From Bacteriovoracaceae bacterium (GTDB taxonomy: Bacteria > Bdellovibrionota > Bacteriovoracia > Bacteriovoracales > Bacteriovoracaceae), in assembly GCA_947450475.1 (NCBI GenBank), contig CANFVK010000002.1:544279-608278 (forward strand): 64,000 nucleotides of DNA, given 5' to 3'. The notes beneath the pieces are model-generated. The model ran no database searches. It saw only the letters and a list, made by a program, of their open reading frames with translations, and had not been told where the DNA came from. Below are positions 8,949 through 17,870 of this stretch, one piece after another. Every line of letters begins with the position of its first letter. Position 1 is the stretch's first letter. The translations under genes and the position numbers were made by a program.

Positions 8949-10646
8949 TTAAGATCGTAGAGTTAATTCCTCAAAACTGACTACGTAGTACTCCAATGGC
9001 ATTCTTCCTTCTAGCTTAAAAGCTTCTTCAAAGGTGCACTCATTTGTTTTTCTTAGAAAGGACAATAAACCATCCCATCCCCACTCTGTCTCTAAAAATC
9101 CAACAAAGGCTTTAGCCTGAGTATAATAGGGATTCTTGCTAGGAATATTTTTATCAAGATTCAAAAAAGCTAATGTATGACCGCTAGCTGGTAAAACCTC
9201 AAGCTGCTTAAAAAGATTATTTTTAGCTAACGCATTCTTAAGCATCTCTCTATCAATTCGCTGATCCTGAATCCACTCGCACACTCCCTCAATGAACCAA
9301 GCTGGAAGTTGAAGATTCTTCTGCATAATAAAAAGATGAACCAATTCGTGGATGATTGCAGGTGTTAAGTCACTGCCAAGATGAAAGAGCATTTTTTCAC
9401 CCACGGTCACTGCTTTCACCCAACCTGGAAGATTATACTGACCGCTGGAAGCCGAAAACTCTTCATGAAATTCAGAAATATTAATGACTACGCTTGAAGG
9501 AAGTTCCCATAGTCTGCCTTCAAGGCGAGTGACTTCTTCAGAAATTTTAAGCACCATGGGCTCAATTTTTTGAATTTCAATCATTGATATTACGTCAATT
9601 TTCTTAAACCTTTTAAAATAAACGGGACGAAAAAGAAAGTTGCACCAATCTCTAAAAAAATTGCAACTCACTTCAGTATCGGCTTCTAAGCCGACGTGAT
9701 ATTGAACCTGCTCTATCGCTGTTCCAAAGCACTGGTCTTTAATTGAACAATTATCACACTTTTCCTCATTGCTTTTCTTCGCTCTTTCGGTGACGTTAGG
9801 CCATCCATCTTGAAGAAAAAACGTAACTAAATCATCAATCATTAAAGTTTCTTTCTTGGTTTCACTTAATATCGGAAAATACACAGTGCCATCAATATTC
9901 ACATCAATCGAAAACTGATCTTTTAATTGATCAGATCTTTTAATAAATTTTTCATGACGTTTAACGACTCTTTCCCATGGACCACTTATTCTAATGCCTT
10001 TGCTTAAGGCATAATAAAAAACTTCACGATATCGCTCCATTCCGACATTATGGGATATCATGTCTAGATTATAAAATTGATCGAGATAGATTTTTTTTAT
10101 GCCATACTTTTCTGCGATATCCACAATACCCAAAAGGTGCTGATAATTAGAGGGCATCATGTAAGAGTTAATTTGAGCTTGGCAATTATGCTTTTTTATT
10201 AACTCAAGAGCTGGAACAACCATATGGAAGGTCCCTTTGCCTTTGTGAGTTGGACGAGACAAATTATGGATATCCTCTTCACCATCTACACTAATATGAA
10301 TTTCAACATCGTACTCTTTAAAAAAGAGAACATCTTCTTCCTTTAAAAGACTACCGTTGGTATTAACAATCCAGTTTAATTTTATTCCTTTAGAAAATTT
10401 ACCATAACGAACCAGCCCTTCCTTGATGACTTTCTTATTGGCCAAAGTCTCTCCACCATAAATGGAGATCATCGTCTCGTCGTGATTGCTGTTGTTTAGG
10501 ACTTGCAAGTATTGATCAAGAGTTTTATTAAAAACTTCTTGGCCCATAACTCTACTTGGAAGATTATTTTCACCTAGCTCAAACACATGGCAGTTTGGGC
10601 ACTTAAAATTGCATAAATTCGATACGTGAATCCTTAGCCAATCCAT
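8949..10646 (-). CDS. Radical SAM/SPASM protein fused to an HExxH metallopeptidase-like domain
   Basis: A 565-residue two-part protein. The N-terminal half is a radical SAM barrel with C12-x3-C16-x2-C19 (CNFKCPNC) and the motif IYGGET, followed by a short SPASM-like cluster (CDNCSIKDQC). The C-terminal half, from about residue 345, carries HELVH (residues 433-437) and, 16 residues later, WFIEGVCEWIQDQ. This is the HExxH plus downstream glutamate arrangement of gluzincin or peptidase-MA-like proteins. One chain could therefore both modify a peptide and cleave it. No frameshift or internal stop separates the halves, so the fusion is genuine in this sequence. The joint function is inference. Confidence 0.82.
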   Translation of the reverse strand: MDWLRIHVSNLCNFKCPNCHVFELGENNLPSRVMGQEVFNKTLDQYLQVLNNSNHDETMISIYGGETLANKKVIKEGLVRYGKFSKGIKLNWIVNTNGSLLKEEDVLFFKEYDVEIHISVDGEEDIHNLSRPTHKGKGTFHMVVPALELIKKHNCQAQINSYMMPSNYQHLLGIVDIAEKYGIKKIYLDQFYNLDMISHNVGMERYREVFYYALSKGIRISGPWERVVKRHEKFIKRSDQLKDQFSIDVNIDGTVYFPILSETKKETLMIDDLVTFFLQDGWPNVTERAKKSNEEKCDNCSIKDQCFGTAIEQVQYHVGLEADTEVSCNFFRDWCNFLFRPVYFKRFKKIDVISMIEIQKIEPMVLKISEEVTRLEGRLWELPSSVVINISEFHEEFSASSGQYNLPGWVKAVTVGEKMLFHLGSDLTPAIIHELVHLFIMQKNLQLPAWFIEGVCEWIQDQRIDREMLKNALAKNNLFKQLEVLPASGHTLAFLNLDKNIPSKNPYYTQAKAFVGFLETEWGWDGLLSFLRKTNECTFEEAFKLEGRMPLEYYVVSFEELTLRS

Positions 10647-10718
10647 CTACTATTTACCTACACTGTAGTTCATATTTTACCCTGATGTGCTCTCAAAAAC
10701 AAACAAACCCAAAAAGGT

Positions 10719-11576
10719 TTAAGCTGTCGGCGTGGTTTCAGACTTTTGAGTCCGCAGTGCACTTAAAGTTTGCAGCCCAAAGTAGACTAAAGTGATGAAA
10801 AACAAGGCAATGTATCTCGAATAAAGCAGTTGCATTGTTCTCAAGTAAATATGAACAAAAGAAATCGAGGACCCGTAGAGCACTTGATGTAAATAGTTTT
10901 TAGGTGCTGTTTTAGGATCAGTGATCATGAGAAAAAGATAAATTAAGCCAATGGCACCAAATTCCGGACCTAGGGCATAAACGGCTTCAGTAGAACTGTG
11001 GATTGGAAAAAAAACAAAACACCATAAAACGAGACTTAAGACATAGGACACAGAAACGATATAAGTTCGTCCAAGCCATGTGGCGATCATTCCCATAATA
11101 GTTACTTGAATCATAGGATAGGGGGACATCATAAATTCATCTGGCCAAGCACCAAACCAGTGAATTGGAAGGATAATTAGACTAAAAGTAATGGCAAAGT
11201 TTGTTGGGTTAAAAATATGCCGGGTATTATCTTTGCGCAAAAGGTATTTTGAACTAACCGCAATAAATGACAAAAATCCATAAAACCACCAGATGTGGGA
11301 TTTTAGTAAAACAAGCAATCCCGCCGTTTCTGTTGCGGCAGAAAAGGCGCGATCAAAAAAATTAATATCTTTATATTTTTCAGAGCGTGAAAACCAAAAA
11401 TACTCTGTCATGAATCCGACAATGTAACCAAAGGCAATCTGTGAAAAGGATCTTTGCAAGTTAAAAACTAGTAACGAAATTAAAACTAGCAGAAAATGAC
11501 TTCCGCCTAAAAACCAACGCCCATCAATATCTCTATTTTTTATTTTATGGAAGAACTTCATCTGAATCATTCTCAT
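10719..11576 (-). CDS. UnbU-like / RnfD-NqrB-related membrane protein
   Basis: A 285-residue protein with about eight hydrophobic segments. The motifs FNPTNFAI and MITDPKTAP match the RnfD/NqrB superfamily and the shorter UnbU proteins known from enediyne gene clusters and many marine bacteria. The next gene upstream encodes a UnbV-like protein and overlaps this one by 32 bp, the usual UnbU-UnbV pairing. RnfD proteins carry flavin and take part in electron transfer across the inner membrane; whether this relative does so is not shown. Starts at ATG 11576, 11570 or 11561 are all possible, since none has a strong ribosome binding site. Confidence 0.7.
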   Translation of the reverse strand: MRMIQMKFFHKIKNRDIDGRWFLGGSHFLLVLISLLVFNLQRSFSQIAFGYIVGFMTEYFWFSRSEKYKDINFFDRAFSAATETAGLLVLLKSHIWWFYGFLSFIAVSSKYLLRKDNTRHIFNPTNFAITFSLIILPIHWFGAWPDEFMMSPYPMIQVTIMGMIATWLGRTYIVSVSYVLSLVLWCFVFFPIHSSTEAVYALGPEFGAIGLIYLFLMITDPKTAPKNYLHQVLYGSSISFVHIYLRTMQLLYSRYIALFFITLVYFGLQTLSALRTQKSETTPTA

Positions 11577-13365
11577 TTATTTCATTGTATTGATTGATTT
11601 CAATTTTTCTATAGCGTTTAGTTTTTTTAGAGACAGGCCAAAACACATCAACGTAGCTCAACTTGGTCACTTTCCCTAATCCAATATGAACTCTAGAATC
11701 ATTAAAACCTTTATATCCATTTGCAGGATACAATTCTCTTAAAATAGAATGATCATTGATCTTCAGTACGACTCTGGCTCCATGAGGGATCGTATTTCCC
11801 AAACTATCTTTTAGTGAAAATCCAATCCAACTGTTGTCATGACTAATTACAGATTCATTGTGCATTAATTTCAGTTTGGCCATAGGGCCAGAGGTAATTA
11901 CATCCATTTTTCCATCGTTATCATAGTCAACTAGAGCAATGCCTCTATTTTCTTCTCGATCATCAAACCCTGCCATTGGTGCAACATCGTAGAATCTTCC
12001 ATTTTTTTGGATAAATAAACATTTTCTTTCAAATGCTGAAATAAATCTCCCCTTAAGCGTTTTTTTAGGTCGATAGAGATCTTTTAAAAAAGTTGGTATT
12101 TGTGACACTTCATTTCTTTCAAACCACATGGATTTCCCAAGTTCAGGTGACGTAACTTCGGCTGCACGTGATCTTCCATTCATCACAAGTAAATCAACCT
12201 CTCCGTCGTTGTCTATGTCTGCAAACTTTGCTCCCCAAGAAAAACCGCATTTAGCAACGCCTAATTTATTTGAAACATTTTCAAAGGTATTATCATCCTT
12301 CTTTTTCCATAACAAATTAAAATGTCGATTAAAAGGAGGTTTATAAATATTGGTGACATATAAATCAATCAATCCATCATTGTCATAATCAAAGAATTCA
12401 GTATTCATTCCTGCCAGGCCATGAACAACCTTCGGGATGTAGGTATTTGTTACATCTTCAAAAACACCATTACCTTTATTTAAGAACATCTCATCATGAG
12501 CATAGTCGTTTGCGAAAAAAATATCATTGAGTCCATCGAGGTTTATATCGGCGACTCCTGCATTATGGCTATAGGATTTTGTAATAAAATTGGCTTTTGT
12601 TTCAACTTTAAAAGAACTTCCCATGTTTTTTAGCAAGTGGTTTTCTCCACCTGTTTGATTGTCATATCGAGTATTGGCCATCCACAAAACATTCGCCCAA
12701 TCCTCATGTTGACCTGGAAGAAAATTTGCAAATATTAAATCGAGCTTTCCGTGATTATAAAAATCTGCACCATTAACTCCATTGGGCTTAGAGCAATAGC
12801 CATTAAACCATTCTTTTCTCTCTTTAAAGGTATTATCTTTTTGACCTAGAAATAAACTGTGGCAGCCATAACGGGCCAAGACCAAATCAATCATTCCATC
12901 GCCGTTAAAATCTCCCCAAAAAGCATAACTTGGATCGTATTCCTGATTGAGATTGGCAAGACCATATTTTTTTGCTTCTTCGCTAAAATAAAGTCCATGA
13001 TGATTAATATACAAAAGGTTTGGTGATCCTTTACCAGTTGTAATATAAATATCCATAAAGCCATCATGATTTATATCTACAACAGAAGTAGAAGGAGCAA
13101 TGGGTTCAACCAAAAGTTCGAGGTCTTCTTTGTTCTTTCTTCCTGTTGAAAAAACATGATGAGTATAATTAACTCCAACATTGTTTGAACGATCGGCAAA
13201 ATGAATATGTGAAAATGGGGCGTGATCAAAGCGTTGAGACTCATAAACATTATCAACTTTATCTTTAGGTGCATTATATTTATAAAGATAAACTAATAAT
13301 AATAATCCTAGAATCAGAATCAAAATTTTGTAGGTTCTCGTTTGAAAAATACTTATTGAAGACAA
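11545..13365 (-). CDS. UnbV/CRTAC1-like FG-GAP repeat protein with ASPIC domain
   Basis: A 606-residue protein with one N-terminal hydrophobic anchor or signal (KILILILGLLLLVYLY), so it is probably exported or held at the outer face of the inner membrane. It has many FG-GAP/VCBS blades (DINHDGFMDIYI, DFNGDGMIDLVL, DINLDGLNDIFF, DYDNDGLIDLYV, DIDNDGEVDLLV, DYDNDGKMDVIT). A C-terminal ASPIC/UnbV domain follows (GNTIPHGARVVLKI, HIGLG). The start is TTG at 13365, supported by GGAG five nt upstream; no ATG exists near the signal. It overlaps the HPr-kinase-like gene by 13 bp and the UnbU-like gene by 32 bp. The role in binding a product or partner is unknown. Confidence 0.85.
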   Translation of the reverse strand: MSSISIFQTRTYKILILILGLLLLVYLYKYNAPKDKVDNVYESQRFDHAPFSHIHFADRSNNVGVNYTHHVFSTGRKNKEDLELLVEPIAPSTSVVDINHDGFMDIYITTGKGSPNLLYINHHGLYFSEEAKKYGLANLNQEYDPSYAFWGDFNGDGMIDLVLARYGCHSLFLGQKDNTFKERKEWFNGYCSKPNGVNGADFYNHGKLDLIFANFLPGQHEDWANVLWMANTRYDNQTGGENHLLKNMGSSFKVETKANFITKSYSHNAGVADINLDGLNDIFFANDYAHDEMFLNKGNGVFEDVTNTYIPKVVHGLAGMNTEFFDYDNDGLIDLYVTNIYKPPFNRHFNLLWKKKDDNTFENVSNKLGVAKCGFSWGAKFADIDNDGEVDLLVMNGRSRAAEVTSPELGKSMWFERNEVSQIPTFLKDLYRPKKTLKGRFISAFERKCLFIQKNGRFYDVAPMAGFDDREENRGIALVDYDNDGKMDVITSGPMAKLKLMHNESVISHDNSWIGFSLKDSLGNTIPHGARVVLKINDHSILRELYPANGYKGFNDSRVHIGLGKVTKLSYVDVFWPVSKKTKRYRKIEINQYNEINENDSDEVLP

Positions 13366-14375
13366 AACTTCTCCAAATATCTTATGATTTCCAGAGCCGT
13401 TTTTTGAGGATTGCTACCGGAATAAATTTTTACTTTCCTGGCCCTAAGACTCAATATGTAAAACGCGAAAAGTCTTTGAAAAAAAATGCGCGTTTTGATA
13501 AAAAAATCGGCAACGCCCATTTGCCAAAAATATTCAATCACGATGGGTGAGCCTATACCAATAACCCCGTGTTTAAAAAGTCCCTTAAAGGTTTGCAACC
13601 AAGTTGATTCTACAATTTTAGAAGAATCTGAATTATATCTAAACCCCTCAGCTAAAAAGACTTTTTTAAAAATGGTGCCAGTTTCAATCTTAGAATCCAA
13701 TCCCCTAGTGGAAATAAGGGTTTTGGTCCCATAAATTTCTCTCTTCATTTCATAAATATTTTGCTCAGGGTTATCTATTGATATTTCAATGGGAATTTCA
13801 TTCAATCCGATTTTTAGAGGAAATGGATGAACGCGACCAAGAGTATCAATCAACGGAATATCATCTGATATCATCTTGACTCTAGGGTCCTTGAGCAATT
13901 CGGCCAACAAAGTGCTTTTGCCCCCTTTTGACGGCATCATGCATACAAACGCATGGCCTTCAAAAGAAATCGCCATGGCATGAAGCTTGTGAAAACCTTT
14001 TAGGTCGAGCATTTTTCCGGAGCGAGATAAAATAATGAGATAAGCCATTTCGTGAATTTTATCAAAATCACATCCTTGGATTAATATGTCGTTTGAGGCA
14101 AAATCGATACGAGATCCAGCACTTCCGTAATAATCACAATATCTTTTACTATCTTGATCATAACTAATGGCATTGAGAGTTTGCATTACAGCAATCGATT
14201 CTAAAGGAATATCTAAGCTAGGATTAACTTTCTCAATTTTGATACTTATATCAATGGGCCCGGAAGAAAAATTGCCAGGATTAAGAAAAGACCAAAAATC
14301 TTTAGTTAAGATCTCGATTATTTCAGGCCAGTCTGATTCGATCCGTATTTCAATTCCCGAAATAGACAATTGCAT
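13353..14375 (-). CDS. HPr kinase/phosphorylase-like protein
   Basis: The middle of the protein resembles the P-loop kinase domain of HPr kinases: VCMMPSKGGKSTL as the phosphate-binding loop, and MISDDIPLI about 17 residues after it as the acidic pair. HPr-kinase-like proteins of this length occur in RiPP clusters, where some phosphorylate the peptide. I took the ATG at 14375 (340 residues). A TTG at 14384 with GGGAGG six nt upstream is an equally good start, and the frame opens at TTG 14399. It is the first gene of the minus-strand operon that runs down to 6003, divergent from a radical SAM gene. Confidence 0.65.
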   Translation of the reverse strand: MQLSISGIEIRIESDWPEIIEILTKDFWSFLNPGNFSSGPIDISIKIEKVNPSLDIPLESIAVMQTLNAISYDQDSKRYCDYYGSAGSRIDFASNDILIQGCDFDKIHEMAYLIILSRSGKMLDLKGFHKLHAMAISFEGHAFVCMMPSKGGKSTLLAELLKDPRVKMISDDIPLIDTLGRVHPFPLKIGLNEIPIEISIDNPEQNIYEMKREIYGTKTLISTRGLDSKIETGTIFKKVFLAEGFRYNSDSSKIVESTWLQTFKGLFKHGVIGIGSPIVIEYFWQMGVADFFIKTRIFFQRLFAFYILSLRARKVKIYSGSNPQKTALEIIRYLEKFCLQ

Positions 14376-14459
14376 GCTACTCAAAAAAAGCCTCCCCAAA
14401 AGCGGAAAATGCTGAGTTAAAATAATAAATTAATAATAGCACACTATTATGGAATATTC

Positions 14460-14489
14460 TTGCTAGTATAAATTTTCGCAATATATAAT
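14460..14489 (+). promoter_or_regulatory. Sigma-70-type promoter of the radical SAM gene at 14496
   Basis: TTGCTA (14460-14465), an 18-nt spacer and a perfect TATAAT (14484-14489). The -10 box ends only 6 nt before the ATG at 14496, so transcription would start at or next to the start codon. No ribosome binding site is visible, which fits a leaderless mRNA. A second -10-like TATAAA lies at 14467-14472. Confidence 0.45.
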
Positions 14490-14495
14490 ATCGCC

Positions 14496-15890
14496 ATGTA
14501 TGTTGTAGATTTTTCCATTGACCACCAAGAAACTAAAAAATTAATTCAAAAAAATGAATTTACATTTTTAGAGCTACGCGATGCTGAACTCATTGGAGAA
14601 AACACCAATGCGATTGAAGGTGTTCGCACATTATCAAGCGCAACTAGCAGATTTTTTCTTTATTTGGGCTCTGCCAACCCCAGCTTATTATTTCTTTACG
14701 GATTTGATCGCATTGATACAGTTCGTTGGATTGGATTGTCCATTGATGTTGGGTCTGGTGAAGCTCAGGATGCCGCTCGAATTTATTCCAACATTGACAA
14801 CAATAGCTTCATTAATTTTGAAAATCATAAAAAATCTTTTACCAATAAAGAGAAGCTCATACCCGCCTTTCATCCAGTAAAAAACCGATACCAATTAGGC
14901 CCGACTATTTTTAAATTCTTCGAAAAATACAATTTGGACTTCGCCTTTATAGATCCTTCCTCCGACGATCCTAACGAAATGATCATTACACTTCGCGAAG
15001 CTTTCGAATATTTACGTCTTCGCGGTTTTCGCAAGACCTTATATTTTTTATTTAATTCACCCAACAATGACAAGTGGAGTGCTAAAACATTTAATACTTT
15101 TTCAGGACTAAAAAATGTCCACATGGATTTGTCTAACAAATGTACTCACTCTTGCGTTTTTTGTGGACTCTGGGGTCCAGATTTTATTGATGCATTAAAG
15201 CTTCAACAAGGTGGAACTCTTACACCGGAAACAAAAACCTTCATGAATCAACAATTACCTGTTGATAAAGCGCTTTCAATAATTGAGCAAATTCCTGAAA
15301 CCGTGACAAGTGTTCAACTCGGAGGTGCGGGTGATCCTCTCACTCATCCTCACTGGCTAGACATTTTATCTGCATGGAGATCCAGAGGATTTAAAACTGA
15401 AGTACTTTCAAACTTCGAATACCCCTCCTTAATTGAAATTGAAAAGTTACATGAATTGGCGCGAGGAAAAGCGACATTAGCTTTTTTTATCAATATTTCC
15501 GCTTCAACCGTTGAAACCTACTGCCAAGTACGTCCAAGACAGTCCAAAGAAGTTTTTGAACGGGTTATGATTAATCTTGCCTATGCTGCCAATCTAAAAA
15601 GAAGAGATGGTTACGGCATAAGAATGACTCACTTGCATGTTATCAACGTACTCAATTATAAAGAAATGCCCCAGATGGTTGAAATGGCCGGTAAATTAAT
15701 GGCCGATGTGTGGCTAAAGCCACTTGAAATTCATAATGAAATTCATAAAAAATATGCAATTCCCAAAGAAAGTTATGCTGACTTTCGCGATACTGTCGCG
15801 CAAACAGTTGCACTGGCAAAAAAATTAAATGTCGACCTGTACGCCCAAGAATTCCTCGACGCCATTATAGATGATAGCAGTCTTGGTTAG
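14496..15890 (+). CDS. Radical SAM protein with a long unrecognised N-terminal domain
   Basis: A 464-residue protein. The first 200 or so residues match nothing I recognise. The radical SAM motif follows at C216-x3-C220-x2-C223 (CTHSCVFCGLW), with LGGAGDPLTHP as the strand-2 glycine motif. No SPASM cysteine cluster is seen at the C-terminus. It is divergent from the HPr-kinase-like gene and is followed after 6 nt by the gene at 15897. The ATG at 14496 has no ribosome binding site, but the next in-frame Met is about 160 codons on and would remove most of the N-terminal domain. A peptide or glycan-precursor substrate is possible; nothing in the sequence decides it. Confidence 0.75.
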   Translation: MYVVDFSIDHQETKKLIQKNEFTFLELRDAELIGENTNAIEGVRTLSSATSRFFLYLGSANPSLLFLYGFDRIDTVRWIGLSIDVGSGEAQDAARIYSNIDNNSFINFENHKKSFTNKEKLIPAFHPVKNRYQLGPTIFKFFEKYNLDFAFIDPSSDDPNEMIITLREAFEYLRLRGFRKTLYFLFNSPNNDKWSAKTFNTFSGLKNVHMDLSNKCTHSCVFCGLWGPDFIDALKLQQGGTLTPETKTFMNQQLPVDKALSIIEQIPETVTSVQLGGAGDPLTHPHWLDILSAWRSRGFKTEVLSNFEYPSLIEIEKLHELARGKATLAFFINISASTVETYCQVRPRQSKEVFERVMINLAYAANLKRRDGYGIRMTHLHVINVLNYKEMPQMVEMAGKLMADVWLKPLEIHNEIHKKYAIPKESYADFRDTVAQTVALAKKLNVDLYAQEFLDAIIDDSSLG

Positions 15891-15896
15891 TTGATC

Positions 15897-16817
15897 ATGA
15901 CACCCGGAAAAATCGTCTATAAAATTATTTTTTTGCTTTATGTTCTTGTGGCAAAAGCAATGACCAAAGGAACTTTTAGTCTTTGGTATCGCAATAGTAT
16001 TTTTGAAGATTATTTTTCATTTTTAAGATCTGACCTCGACGTGACGATTTGGTTTGAAAGCAACGATGCTCTTTTACAAAAGGTTAATAGACTTAGAAAA
16101 ATTAGTCGTTATTTTATAGTTATTAAAGAGATAAATTTTTATTATCCACTAATATCTTCGGCCGCAATAAAATATATTAATCCTTACGAGTTGAGCCGAG
16201 ATCGATACTTGTCCCCAAAATATGTAACGACCTCACTAACTACCACCACTTCATCTGCGGCGCAATTAACTTACTTACTTCGAATGTTTTTTTCCGAAGC
16301 AGATAATCTTAATGCTACGTTGAGTAATCGCTCTAAAAAGAAATGGATCTATCATCTTTCGAGAACTCAAGTAAATAAAATAAACCAAGAAGACTTTCAC
16401 ACTTATGAGGAGTTACTTACCTTAATATTAAAAAAACATTGCAATGATAAGTTTAATGTTTACTTGCAAGCTTTAATCGAACTTGATAACAACCTTCTTA
16501 GGGGCTTACCTGCTCATATTATTTTTGAATCGACGAGCTACCAAGAAGAGTTTATGTGCCTTTTGCCTCATCAATTTTGTTTTGCTAAATCTCGTACTCC
16601 AATTAAATTTTCTCCTGTTCAGTTAGAGATTATTCGCTATCAATTGGAATGGGAGCTTTGGGCAATGATGACACAGCCCTGGCTCTTCCATGAGCACCAA
16701 AATACTTTCGAACACTTAAAAAACATCATGGATTTCATAAATGAAATAATTGAACTTCAAGATCTAAAAAAAGAATTTCAGAACTTAAGTAATAACATTC
16801 AATTTCTTTTAACTTGA
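15897..16817 (+). CDS. Unrecognised protein, possibly nucleotidyltransferase-like
   Basis: A 306-residue protein. I used ATG at 15897; the frame opens at TTG 15891, right after the stop of the upstream gene. Near the N-terminus KGTFSLWYRNS is followed by RSDLDVTIWFE, which resembles the Gly...SDxDh motif of MNT-type nucleotidyltransferases. The rest is helical and unfamiliar. It is cotranscribed with the radical SAM gene at 14496 and converges with the minus-strand operon, with only 10 nt between stop codons. The nucleotidyltransferase idea rests on one short motif. Confidence 0.6.
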   Translation: MTPGKIVYKIIFLLYVLVAKAMTKGTFSLWYRNSIFEDYFSFLRSDLDVTIWFESNDALLQKVNRLRKISRYFIVIKEINFYYPLISSAAIKYINPYELSRDRYLSPKYVTTSLTTTTSSAAQLTYLLRMFFSEADNLNATLSNRSKKKWIYHLSRTQVNKINQEDFHTYEELLTLILKKHCNDKFNVYLQALIELDNNLLRGLPAHIIFESTSYQEEFMCLLPHQFCFAKSRTPIKFSPVQLEIIRYQLEWELWAMMTQPWLFHEHQNTFEHLKNIMDFINEIIELQDLKKEFQNLSNNIQFLLT

Positions 16818-16827
16818 TTGCTTAACT

Positions 16828-17856
16828 TTAAATATTAAAAGATGAACGACTTGTCGGCTTATTGTTTTTGTAGAATCGTTTTATATAACTTGCGTACCAT
16901 TTTTCCCATTCAAAATTAAGTCGAACGTCTTTGTTTTGAAACTCAATTAATCTTTTAAAATATGTAAATTGATTTGATTTCAGTGGATCTGAGAATTTTT
17001 CTACTTTTGAATAATCGAATTCATAAAAATTGTATTTATGATAAAGAGAATTTCTTAACTCAAATAGAAAATTAAAATTATCCTCTTCTGGCTTTGGTTC
17101 TTCAGCAAGTAGGCCAGCCCCACGAGAAAGAGCAAAATGACTCAGGTAACTGTCCTTAATAAAAAGTCCTGAGTTTACTTCATGATAGAGACAATTCCTA
17201 AAGTTCATTTCATTCTTGAGATCTCCCCATCTTGGAGTTTTAAGTTCAAGACCGAGGTGTCTAAAAATAGCAGATGAATAACTCAAAACATTTTCTTCTT
17301 CCCATGACCCCCACAAATCATTTCTTTTATCTGGAAAATAGGCGATGACTTCAATATTCTTAAGGTTTTCTTTTCCAATACCATCGGCAAGCCTTTTTAT
17401 GCTAGCTTCAAATTGATCTGGATCTGCAAGTGTCGAATTCAAAATCCCTGAAACAAAAATTTTCTCTGGTAGTTTATGAGCTGAATATATTTCATCTGAT
17501 TTAATTTCATAAAAACGAACTTTCCCTCTCCATTCATCTGGAACAATAAACCAAAGATCTTTGGGAATATAAATATCCAACTTAAATTCATCTGGCCGCA
17601 TTTCACCAAAGAAAATAGTTAATGGAATAATGCCATCTCTAACCGTAATAAATGGCTTTTGATTAAAGGTCTTAAACGAGTGGCCTCCGAACAACAAAAC
17701 GGAGTGCCCTAGACTATATATTTCTTTAGAAAACGGAAAAAGGTAATTCAGATACAACTCATCCTGCAAATCAGGCTCTTGCACCTTATTTAAATATGCA
17801 TTTTTTATTAATTCATATCCCCATTGTATAATTTCTTTTTTTTCGTTATTACTCAT
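16828..17856 (-). CDS. Glycosyltransferase-paired protein A (unrecognised family with SRGA motif)
   Basis: A 342-residue soluble protein I cannot assign. It is clearly related to the protein at 22289: both share LFGG, RDG(I/L)IPL, LADP, YFP(D/N)KR-DLWG-W, LSRGAGLL and SLYH. Each member sits directly downstream of a GT-B glycosyltransferase gene; here the gap is 14 nt. This is the last gene of the seven-gene minus-strand run from 24635. The constant pairing suggests it works with, or on the same acceptor as, the glycosyltransferase. No signal peptide or membrane segment is visible. Confidence 0.75.
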   Translation of the reverse strand: MSNNEKKEIIQWGYELIKNAYLNKVQEPDLQDELYLNYLFPFSKEIYSLGHSVLLFGGHSFKTFNQKPFITVRDGIIPLTIFFGEMRPDEFKLDIYIPKDLWFIVPDEWRGKVRFYEIKSDEIYSAHKLPEKIFVSGILNSTLADPDQFEASIKRLADGIGKENLKNIEVIAYFPDKRNDLWGSWEEENVLSYSSAIFRHLGLELKTPRWGDLKNEMNFRNCLYHEVNSGLFIKDSYLSHFALSRGAGLLAEEPKPEEDNFNFLFELRNSLYHKYNFYEFDYSKVEKFSDPLKSNQFTYFKRLIEFQNKDVRLNFEWEKWYASYIKRFYKNNKPTSRSSFNI

Positions 17857-17870
17857 TTTTAAAACTCTCT

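Noticed and set aside
13269..13734. Plus-strand frames opposite the HPr-kinase-like and UnbV-like genes
   Set aside because: They overlap well-supported minus-strand genes, have no family match and no ribosome binding sites.
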